64,000 bases of DNA from positions 9,299,001 through 9,363,000 of the forward strand of contig NC_063263.1 in the NCBI RefSeq assembly GCF_019578655.1. The letters are read 5' to 3'. Source of the stretch: Ricinus communis (taxonomy: Eukaryota > Streptophyta > Magnoliopsida > Malpighiales > Euphorbiaceae). The translations under genes were made by a program, and so were the position numbers. The notes below the pieces were generated by a model. It did no database searches and was not told the DNA's origin. It saw nothing but the letters and a program-made list of their open reading frames with translations. The first letter of the stretch is position 1. Each line of letters starts with the position of its first letter. This document shows positions 55,048-64,000 of this stretch, piece after piece.

Positions 55048-55302
55048 TATGGGTCTTGTATTTTTTCTTTGGTTTCAAGGTATTAATTTGCTAAGGATCA
55101 AGAGAAGTTTATGGCTTATGAAGAAGGCAAAGGTGGATGGGGATTTTTAAGGGGTAATGGTTAAGCATGCAAGGTTGTCAATTGATAATATAAGAGTGCC
55201 ATTTCGCATTTAATTCTCTCTTTTCTCTTCTTGTTAGAGATTTAAAAGGGTTTCAATTATTTTTATATCTTTCTCGTTTGATTTTTGTTGAACTAATTTT
55301 TT

Positions 55303-56060
55303 CCTATTCTCAGGGGAAATTAGCTCAGAAGAGAATGAATGTGTACCATTCCATAACTTCCTACAGTTGGGTCTTCAAACACAAAGTATACATTAAGTAA
55401 GCTGCATCCCAAATTAGCCATTCCATCTGTACATCAATTATCTTCACAGTCGAACCTTGACTACTCCAGTTGTACAACAACATTGAAATGATTACAAGAA
55501 AAAAAAAAATTTGAGGAATAAAGTATTAAGGGTGATAAGGATAATAATGTTTTTTCTGAAAATTGAATCCTAAGTGAAAAGCCTAATGGTATCCAGACTT
55601 TAACACTATATCCAAATGGTAATTCAATATTTCATTTTCGTAACATACTAAATAGCATTTGGAAGAATATAGAAAGTTTGAGCACCTTCTGGAAAAATCT
55701 AATTCATTTGGTTAAATGTATCATTAAGGGCTTATAATGGGTCGGTTAGTTTCTACTTAAATATAGTATTTTATTGTTGAATAAAAATAATAGCACATAT
55801 AAAACTAAGGATAATTTTTTAGCTAAATACATATTTAAATAATTAAACTTGGAACATTTGATCATTTTAAACGCTCTTATCAATAATTTAATTAGACATA
55901 GAATATATACAAATGATTACAATCTTGTTAATTTTGGAAACAACATTTGTAATCACAAATCAATTAATCATTCTCCTAAACCATTGACAAGAAAAAAAAT
56001 CGAATGTGTCAAAAAGTTAACAGGATATTAGCACAATTTAGCTATCTGTATATCATCAAA
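55303..56060. other. Diverged homologue of the array spacer, then AT-rich DNA
   Basis: 55303 to about 55490 aligns loosely with the array spacer (CAGTTGGGTCTTCAAACACAA against CAGCTCAGTCTTCAAATGCAA; CATCCCAAATTAGCCATTCCAT against CATCCCAAATTGGCCATTCCAT) at visibly lower identity than the array itself. The rest is AT-rich with no gene. Confidence 0.6.
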
Positions 56061-56066
56061 GTAGCA

Positions 56067-57628
56067 ATAATAATATAAATGGTCACTAAACTTTACAATT
56101 AGTTTCATTTTGGTCACAAAATTTAAGTTTGTTTTATTTCAATCATTCAACTTTAATTTTGGTTGCAATTTATTCACATTGTTAATAAAAAATTGACATG
56201 TCACATTTTTTTACTTAATTACACTTTTCTTATTGGTTGTTCTTGCCACATGATAGGTTCATGTTATGTATATATATTTAGATATTTTAGTACTTTAATT
56301 GTATGTTTTATGTACATAATATGTAGAAATATGTGCTTATTACTTCACTTTAGTTTTATTGTCTAATTTCAAGTATTAATAGCCAAAAAGAAAAAAAAAA
56401 TGAGCTTAAATACTCACAAATGGACTTAAATATAGTTGTTGCTACCAAGATCTAGAATTAAAGACGCGTGGACTATTGATTTCACAGGCCTAGCCGAATA
56501 TATTAAGCCCCAAGGAAATTAATTAAGTTTTTATGTAATTATGGACTATTATTAGTTATTTGTTTTATTTAGGATAGCTAAGAGATGTAAAAGATAATTC
56601 TTAGAAGTTTTGTATTTGGAGAATGACTCTGCAAGAGAAATCTCTATAAGTAATGGAGATCAAATACATAACAAGATATACAGATATACTCATTCTGTAT
56701 GCATTTGTCCATTATTCCTCTCTGTAATTCTCTACAGTTCATCTTCCACAAAAACTTTAATTAGTTTTTCATTGTTTTTTTAAGACCTAAGGAACTTTTT
56801 AAGAAGCGGAGAGTGATAACCAATTATCTTCTTACTTGAAAGATTTTGGATTTCAAGGAAGCTTGTACTTTCAGTTTGATTTTATGTCTTTCTATTTAAT
56901 TACAATGACTGTTTAATTAAATATGACAGACTAGTTTTATAAGTATTTAGTTTAGTCTTTTTACATATGTATGAAACTTGGTTATTTAGTTGATGAATGA
57001 TTTATTTACCTTCATATCTTTATTAATTTCAATTACTATTGTTAGTTAACTATCATATCAATTTAGTAGTAGTAGTTGTTATGAAAATATCTAGGTTGAA
57101 TGTATTAGAAGACACCATATTTACTTCAATCTATATTGGTATAAAAAAATTTAAATGCATCATTAATTTTAGTGACTAAATAAAAAGGCACATCATCATC
57201 TCATTCATTAAATCTAAGTAAATGGCTAGGCCAAATACTAGTTTTATCATATAGTTTTCATACATTATAATCATTGCATATTTATTTTATAGGTTATTAT
57301 ATTTATTTTATAAATATTTCATTTCTCCAAAATATTGATTTAGAGTGTTTAGATTTATTTTTAATATTTCTTTATGATAGTTAGTCATTATAATAACTGT
57401 TCTACAGTTCCTTGTGAGATTGACCTCATTGTGAACTTATTCTTACTATAGGAATGATTAGTATACTTGCGAGTACATATTGATAGAAATATGACCACAT
57501 ATCAATTTTTTATTTGTAAAATACTAAATTGAGAAAAAATTAAAATTAGATGACTGATAGGAAACAAATTAAAGTTTTATAACTAAAATTGAAACTACGT
57601 GCAAAGTACAATGACCATTTATATATTA
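56067..57628. mobile_element. About 1.56-kb TIR element with internal insertion
   Basis: The ends match the MITE at 45963 (AATATAAATGGTCACTAAA on the left; on the right ATGACCATTTATATATTAA). About 145 bp of each arm pair as inverted repeats, to about 56213 and from about 57500. The 1.28 kb between them is unlike the short MITE. It contains CTTGTGAGATTGACCTCA and ACTTGCGAGTAC (57410-57475), resembling sequence near LTR boundaries of plant retrotransposons, so a decayed retroelement nested in a MITE is likely but not proven. Confidence 0.5.
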
Positions 57629-57801
57629 ACCTGTCCAAAGTTAAATAACAGGAGAATGATGAGTGGTCTCTAATTTTTCTTTTATAATCTCTCATCATTT
57701 TTAATCAGCAACCACAGTTAGGTAAAATAACAACTACAATATATAGTTACTTTTAGAGACTACTTAATATGATCGCTATTTTAACGATCAGTTTAGTTTT
57801 C

Positions 57802-58902
57802 AGGATTAAATATTATTTATTTCCAATGGTTTGATATAACATATGAGTCGGTCCTTGCATTTTCTCTATTATATTAAAAACCCCCTTGAGTTGTAAAAAA
57901 AACTAACTACTACCTCTTTCCATGTTAGTTGAAGGATTAAATTCGTAATTTAATACTACAATTTGATCCTTAAGTTTATTATCAAATATCAAACTCGTCC
58001 AAAATTAATTTCAATATAAAATTAGAGTAAAATTTTATTTTTAGCACAATTTAGTTTTAATGTCTAATTTAAATAATAAATTTCATATTTTTTCTTACTC
58101 TAATTTTTTTTATTTTTAATACAATTTAATTCAACCAAATTTAAACATTTTAAAACTATTTATATTTATAATATTATTATTAAATTACTATATAATTTAA
58201 TTTTAGTTATTAATATAAAATAAATATTTTTAGTTAAAAAAATCATTCTATTGTTATTTTTATTACATATTTATAGTTAAACTATATAAAAAGGAAAAAA
58301 ATAAATACAATCATGTCTTAATCTAGTGAAATAAAATTAATTATCAATAAAGAGATCATGTTAATCTTGTATGTTAAAAATGAAATTTTTTATCAACTAA
58401 TCCAGTGAGATTAATACGAGCAAAGTTTTCATTTTTAATATAGTTTAATTTATTATCTAATAAAAATAATAACCTGTAACTATTTATTTTACTTAAAAGT
58501 TTAAAATTAAACCACTTAGTAATTTAATAATATTAAATAAAAAATAAATAAAAAAATTTGTACATTTAAATTTTCTTATAATTAGATTGTGCTAAAAAAA
58601 ATAAAAGATATAAACAAGTAAAATTTATTATTTTAATAAGACACTAAAATTAACTTGTGCTAAAAATAAAATTTTACTCTAATTTGATAATAAAATTAAT
58701 CTTGGACAAATTTGATACTTGATAATAAGTTTAAGAATTAAATTATAATTTTAAATTACCAGTTTAATCTTTCGACTAAACACGGAAAGAGGTAGTAGTT
58801 AATTTTATTAGAACTCAAAAAAAATTTAATATAATAGAAAATATGCAGAAAGTGAGTCATATATTAAGTCAAACTAAAAGAAGTAAATAGTATTTAACTC
58901 TA
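57802..58902. mobile_element. About 1.1-kb foldback element with long inverted arms
   Basis: The left arm (from 57802: TTTCTATTATATT-type, ACTACTACCTCTTTCC, TTATTATCAA, ATTAGAGTAAAATTTTATT, TTTAGCACAA) recurs inverted on the right (TTGTGCTAAAAATAAAATTTT, TTGATAATAA, GGAAAGAGGTAGTAGTTAA, AATATAATAGAAAATATG, ending near 58902). The arms are at least 300 bp, diverged, with an AT-rich non-coding centre. Confidence 0.75.
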
Positions 58903-59449
58903 ATTTTTATTTACAATTTCATTTAGCAATCAACATTTAGCTACCGCCAAAAGCGATTGTTATTCACTTTTAGTGATCAATTAAAAATTACTTTTGCTTA
59001 TAGCTAAATCCATTTTTTTTAAGTTAAGAAAGTTAACCGAGTATTTACGTAAATTAACTAACCTAATACAGCAAAAGTTAAATAAGTTCAACCAAAAACA
59101 TTAAAGTGAAGAGGCCTTTGTCTTTGTTTCTATTTTATGTTTTTCATTTACTTGTTCAAATAAAAAATTAAAATGTCTTTCTTAGAATTAATTCTGTGTT
59201 TACTTTTCAAAAATCTTTTGCATATCACTAGAAAATAAAATCTAGTTTTAATAAAGCACTAAATATTGTTTCGGGATAATGATTTGAACAATTGTAAGAA
59301 GATTAAAATATTAAATAAAAGGATTTCCGTCTCACTAAGGAAATTAGCCCATTCCGTGAAGGGTTACAATTTAACAACATCAATATAATTAAGTTCTTAA
59401 AGAAAAAATAAAAAATTATGTCAAATAAATTGCTAATGTAATTTCATGA
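58903..59449. other. AT-rich spacer before the PMEI pseudogene
   Basis: The first 120 bp hold CAATCAACATTTAGCTACCG and TTTTAGTGATCAATT, possible MITE remnants. The end carries the diverged 3' flank of the PMEI copy (AGCCCATTCCGTGAAGGGTTACAATTT is the counterpart of the array's flank). Confidence 0.45.
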
Positions 59450-60051
59450 TCAATATTTGATTGGTTCAGCCAGCTCTACCAACTTTTGATTGATTCTCTT
59501 CAATGGCCAATTCCTTGTTAGGCTTTGCTGATGGAAAGCTTCATCACAATGACCAAAATTTGTAATGGAAGCAGTAAGCATACTCTTTACAGTATCCAAA
59601 TCATGAGCTTTAAATGCAATTGAAGCTTTGTTAAGGTATTCAATGACCTTAACAATAAAGTTCTATACATACATCAATTGCAATGTAAATTTTAAAAAAT
59701 AACGATTTACTCTTGCTTAATTTTATAGCAGTAGAGAGTGCAGATTCTACATATCCAGACAATGATAATATGATTGCACGCAAAGCTGGATAAGGATTTG
59801 TATGACTAGTACTTAAGCAAGGAGCAACTAGAGCTACACATTTATTGGGGTTTTCAGTAACAGCACATATTTGATTAAGTTTAGGATTCATATATGATAA
59901 TAGCTTGAATGGAATATGGGTAGAAAATAATATTTTGCATGGAAAATGTAATGAGGAATGATAATTAACAGAATATTAAAAGTGGCTTCAGTAGCGAATG
60001 AGAGAATGAAGAAAATAATAGGAAAACAAGAATTGTATTGTTGAGCTCCAT
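59450..60051 (-). pseudogene. Decayed PMEI-domain gene, homologous to the array
   Basis: Read on the minus strand from ATG 60051. The signal-peptide region is present, but about 50 bp coding for the Ser/Pro linker are missing and the frame shifts. The middle (MNPKLNQICAVTENPNKCVALVAPC to IDVCIELYC) is open at 59891-59649, then a frameshift ends it. The C-terminal part (NFGHCDEAFHQQ, NWPLK) is legible in other frames. The upstream flank also matches array promoters. It is an older copy that escaped the homogenisation of 46-55 kb. Confidence 0.88.
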
Positions 60052-61174
60052 TATATATGTGGGTCTTGTATTTTTCTTTGGTTTCAAGGTATCAATTTGC
60101 TAAGGATCAAGTGGAGTTTATGGCTTATGAAGAAGGCAAAGGTGGGTGGGGTTTTTAAAAGGGTAATGGTTAAGCATGCACGGTTGTCAATTGCTATTAT
60201 AAGACTGTTATCTTTTAATTAATTCTTTCTTTTCTCTTCTTGTTAGAGATTTAAAAGGATCCTAATTATTTATATAAATTTCTCGTTTAATTTTTGTTAC
60301 TAATTCTTTTTTTTTCTCTTTTAAAACTCAACTAACGATTTAAAAACTGATCAACTAATAGAGGTGTACGCTTAGTATTTCTCCAACAGTCATGTTAATA
60401 AAATTATATTACACTTAATATCCTTCAATTGAAAATAAAATTGAAGTTTAAATACCGGAAAAAGTAGATTGAAGGTACAAAATTATTTAAATATTTATGG
60501 TATAATTTGAGAACCAATGAGACTATAATGTGCATATTGAATCAGATCTTGTCATCAATAAAAATGCTCTTATTAAATATTTAATTTATTTAGGCATGGA
60601 AATATATACAAATCATTACAATCTTGTTAAATTTTGAAATAACATATATTTATAATCACAAATCAATTTATCATTCACCTAACCATTGACAAGAAAAATA
60701 AAATCGAAAATTAATGTTTTAGAAAGTTAACTGAATTTTAACACAACTTAGCTATTCTTATATAACAAAAGTTAAATAACTTCAACCAAAAACATTACAC
60801 CAAAATTTTCTTTTTATAGAATAAATAATACATATAAAGGACATATATATAGACTATATATATATGAACAAACTGTTCTACCAGAATATATATCTTTGGA
60901 AATGAAAGACATGATAATTAATGTAGAGATTGTTAAAGATGTGAAATATTACAAACCCTTTGCTTTATAACTAAATCCAAGTACCCACCCTCTAACCAAA
61001 ACAAAATGAATGAATTGAAAGTCATGGCACTGTTAGGGGAGAATAATTGGTAACCTTTCAAAATTAACCGTTCCTCATTTAAAAGCTCCATCCATGTAAT
61101 GCCTTCTTCATAGCCATAATTAAGCTCCTCAACACAATTAGTCTCCTCTAATAAAAAAGAAACATAATACAAAA
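60052..61174. other. Shared upstream region of divergent PMEI loci
   Basis: The left 250 bp are homologous to the array promoters (TTTCTTTGGTTTCAAGGTAT, TTAAGCATGCACGGTTGTCA). The rest is AT-rich. The last 100 bp (GCTCCTCAACACAATTAGTC to the ATG) form the leader of the next gene. Confidence 0.5.
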
Positions 61175-61846
61175 ATGGAACTCAGCAAGTCAATTCTTGT
61201 TCTTTTACTTTTTTCATGTCTTCTCTCATTCTCTACAGAGGCCACTTGGATCGCCTTTGGCCCTGCAGCAAATTCTCCTTCTCCATCTCCCATTAAATAT
61301 GACCTCCTCCCTCATATTCCATGCAAATCATTGTTTTCCACTGCTTATAATAACCCATTCAAGCTACCAAAATCCATTAATCCTTCACTTGATAACATAT
61401 GTGCGATTACTGAAAACCCTGCTAATTGTGTCACCTTAATTTCACCATGCGTAACTGGTTCTATAAACTCCTTCTCAGCCTTGGAGGCAGTCATGATTTC
61501 ACTGATTGAACATGTACAGAATGCGCTGTCCTTTGCTTTGAAATTGAGAAAGAATAAATCTACATCATCTGAAATCCTCACTGCTATTAATATATCAATA
61601 GATATCTACGTTGAGATTATTGAAGACCTTAGAAAAGCTCTGGGTGCATTTAAAGGTCACAACATTGATACTGTGAAAACCATTCTTACGGCTTCCATTA
61701 CAAATTTTGGTCGCTGTGATGAAGCTTTCCATCAGCAAGGCCTGACCAAGAATTGGCCATTGAAGAAGATTGATAACATTTTGATAGAGCTAGCTGGATT
61801 TGGCTTGGATATTTATGCAAAGTTGATTGTAAAAGTTCATAATTAA
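61175..61846 (+). CDS. PMEI-domain secreted inhibitor with an altered cysteine pattern
   Basis: Single-exon, 223 aa, in the opposite orientation to the array and clearly related to it: MELSKSILVLLLFSCLLSF signal peptide, PHIPCKSLFST segment (C50), ICAITENPANCVTLISPC (C76, C85, C92), and a nearly identical C-terminal part TASITNFGRCDEAFHQQGL (C181). The cysteine that normally pairs with C181 in the helix ending YVEIIEDL is serine (S141, in NISIDIY where array copies have DVCAELY). The conserved second disulfide therefore cannot form in the usual way. The frame is intact, so the protein is likely made; inhibitory activity is uncertain. Confidence 0.88.
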   Translation: MELSKSILVLLLFSCLLSFSTEATWIAFGPAANSPSPSPIKYDLLPHIPCKSLFSTAYNNPFKLPKSINPSLDNICAITENPANCVTLISPCVTGSINSFSALEAVMISLIEHVQNALSFALKLRKNKSTSSEILTAINISIDIYVEIIEDLRKALGAFKGHNIDTVKTILTASITNFGRCDEAFHQQGLTKNWPLKKIDNILIELAGFGLDIYAKLIVKVHN

Positions 61847-62536
61847 GTACTTCATTTCAAACTATTACGCAAAATGAGATCTAATATCCCATGTATTATG
61901 CTACGATACCAGGGCATAAGGTTTCAAGCTTGAATCCTAGACAGAGTTCAATATATAACAAAAGAAAATTAATTGTTTTGTATTTAATAATGAAACTCCT
62001 TAATTTTTGTTTAGAGCAATAATAAAACTCCTTAATTACATTCACCTTCCTAAATTGTAAATGTGTATAGTTAGTTTCTTACGTATTTTATTTTATGTTC
62101 CAAAATTTTATTAAGGTCATGGCAGAATGGAGTAGAAAATTATTGGATTACTCTAAGTTTGGATCCTTTCATTTTTAAGTTGTTTTCATATTTTTATTAT
62201 GGTAAATTGTGAGTTAATTTTGTAAAAAAGAAATTGATCAAGAAGAAAAGATTAAAAAATTATTATTATTTTTAATTATGAGAAGAAGTCTTTCTTTTTT
62301 TATTTTTTGAGAAAAAGTCTTTCTTATTACTTTATATAACAAAATCATGTTTACTTAAAAAATAACAAAGTCTTTCCCCAAAAAAAAAAAAAGAGAAAAG
62401 AAAAGATAACAAAGTCAGGTAGGTAGAAGTCCTCTTTATATAAATATTTTCTTAAGAAAATACGTCTAGCATATAGCAGGTTATAGTACATGATAGACAG
62501 CTAACAACCATTGAAAGTGCCAATAAATACACAAGA
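61847..62536. other. 3' flank of the PMEI gene, AT-rich
   Basis: No gene or clear element; poly-A and poly-T runs near 62290-62390. Confidence 0.5.
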
Positions 62537-64000
62537 AAAAGGGTCAATTTGCTCATGAACTTGTCAAGGGGTCAAACAAGCCAACTATCAACTTTTTCTA
62601 ATAAAGAGACCCATAACTTCTATTTGTAGATCAAACTAATTCAAAGTTTTAATTAGGTCAATCAACTGTCCTGCACACTCTTGAAATGGAGAGTAACTTA
62701 TTTCTTTTGCTAACAAAAACACACAAAAAAAAATCAAAAAAATAAATAATAAATTTATCCGAATTGATAAAGACTTTTACTCTTTGAGTTAGAAGTCTTA
62801 ATTTTGATATCATTTTTTCATCTTCGGTAGAATTAACTTTTTATGGGATTAAACTAGATAAAAGTGAGATATATAGCAAGCCATCTGAAAATTTCTTTCT
62901 CCCGTTAATATAACAATTAATATAGACTAATCATATTTCTGATAAAAAGCAAAAGACAAAGACAAAACCTAATCCTTTATATTCACAAAACCAATCAAAA
63001 ATCTAAATCTTTTTTCCTAATCCTCACCAACACTCTTTTAACTCTGATTACTATGATTTGAACCCATGCATATCCTAACATTGTTTTGATCTTTATGTTC
63101 TTGCTTTATTGTAAAAATGTAGGAGATTATGAACTCGGCTCTTCACTCAAATCAAATCATGTCCGTACTCTTTAAAATACATCAACAATGATTGTGGTAG
63201 CGAAATTTCTAAGAAAGTGGAGGTTTAAATACTTCTGATAATGATGGTAATGATGTTAATATAGTGGTGACCAGAATGTGCTGTTGTTGCTTGTGGATTT
63301 AAGATTGTTTAAGAGTGTGCATAGATGGTTTGATTGATAGTGACGATGACGCATGGGCATTTGATGTGTTCGGTGATGATAAAAAATAGATTTGATGGCA
63401 GGCGGAGGACAGGCTAGGCTTTATCATCAGAGCGGCAATTGATTTTGTTGTCTTTGATGGAGGCAGCAATTGGATTGGTTTCATTAGCTTTGACGGAGGC
63501 GATTATAGGTTTCGATAATTAATACATCAATTCTATTTGTCTATGATTATATAGTGTTATGTGATTGTGGATTTTTTTATAGTTTTAATTAATAACGGTG
63601 GCAGTAGTTGTGGATGGTCGAGAGATGATAATGGTGGTGATAGTGGCAATGTGATGATGGATGATTTGATATCAAATATAACTTAAAAGTCAAAAGTGGT
63701 AATATAGAGATGATGCTGGTGGTGGTGATGGCAACAGTGACAGCAGTGATTGAGTGATGGCCAATGGTATCAGTGAAGTGATTTATTATATTTTTTCTTT
63801 TTATAAAAATAACAATAAAAATATAAAAAGAATTTTAAAAAATATAGTTAGCTGTTTACTTCTAAGAATTTATTTATTCAAAGTTTATTTCGTTTAATTA
63901 ATTTTAGAAACAACTAGATTATATTAGATTGGCCCTTACCCTAAGGAGAAGTTTTAGGCCTATTTATTAGAAAAATTGAGATACGGCTTATTTGATCCCT
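62537..64000. mobile_element. TIR element of about 1.4 kb ending at the window edge
   Basis: The left end GGGTCAATTTGCTC (62541) and GGGGTCAAACAAGCC (62568) are followed by ACTTTTTCTAATAAAGAG and CCCATAACTTCT. The window's last 55 bp, in reverse complement, read AGGGATCAAATAAGCCG, then AATTTTTCTAATAAATAGG and CTAAAACTTCT, the same order with substitutions. The interior holds GGTGGTGAT-type trinucleotide-like runs (63600-63770) and no convincing gene. The true right boundary may lie beyond 64000. Confidence 0.6.

Larger units (their letters stand above)
46405..55302 (-). repeat. Tandem array of 2.6-kb units carrying a PMEI gene (three full, one partial)
   Basis: Units begin at 46405, 49041, 51645 and 54253; full lengths are 2636, 2604 and 2608 bp, and the last is cut at 55302. 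Each full unit contains, left to right, a PMEI gene (minus strand), its promoter, an AT-rich spacer, a (TA)n tract and an RNase H-domain relic. Sequence is almost identical between units. The (TA)n tracts are about 80, 48 and 52 bp, which accounts for the length differences. Single differences (GCTCATG/GCTTATG upstream of the gene; CTCCAGCTC/CTCCAAATT in the spacer) are shared by different pairs of units. Confidence 0.95.

Overview
The window is nuclear DNA of a flowering plant, most likely a core eudicot. Genes are split by GT-AG introns, intergenic DNA is very AT-rich with long (TA)n tracts and small inverted-repeat transposons, and the families present are plant families: tau-class GSTs, DUF630/DUF632 proteins, a RABF2-type Rab5, LEA-2/NHL proteins and pectin methylesterase/invertase inhibitors. 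The species cannot be fixed from sequence alone; a rosid is a guess. All exon structures were assembled by hand from splice signals and reading-frame continuity.

Layout. 1-5.1 kb: AT-rich, no supportable gene. 5.5-7.9 kb (+): a six-exon IST1-like ESCRT-III regulator of 500 aa ending in a MIM1-type motif. 8.7-12.8 kb (+): a nine-exon METTL22-like methyltransferase of 340 aa. 14.2-23.7 kb (+): a tau GST cluster with one broken gene, three intact two-exon genes (221, 221 and 215 aa) and a 3' relic. Three members carry a 20-bp ocs/as-1-like element 115-139 bp before the ATG, and the last intact member lacks the catalytic serine. 26.1-29.9 kb (+): a four-exon DUF630/DUF632 protein (NRG2-like, 714 aa) with an N-myristoylation start. 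30.6-32.9 kb (-): a seven-exon Rab5/RABF2 GTPase of 200 aa ending in CCSG. 33-40.4 kb: a repeat-filled gene desert. 40.5-42.0 kb (+): a two-exon LEA-2/NHL membrane protein. 43.6-61.8 kb: a cluster of single-exon PMEI-domain proteins: one divergent gene (+), four almost identical genes (-) on a 2.6-kb tandem repeat, a decayed copy (-) and a second divergent gene (+). 61.8-64 kb: a terminal-inverted-repeat element whose right end lies at the window edge.

Functionally the single-copy genes are unrelated housekeeping or membrane-traffic genes; IST1-like and Rab5 both act in endosomal sorting but are not adjacent. The two clusters (GSTU detoxification, PMEI cell wall or invertase control) are tandem families in different stages of birth, homogenisation and decay. 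The PMEI array is the most striking feature: its three full units differ in length only as much as their (TA)n tracts do, and identity falls abruptly at one edge inside an older duplication. I found no evidence of a wholly new biological system.
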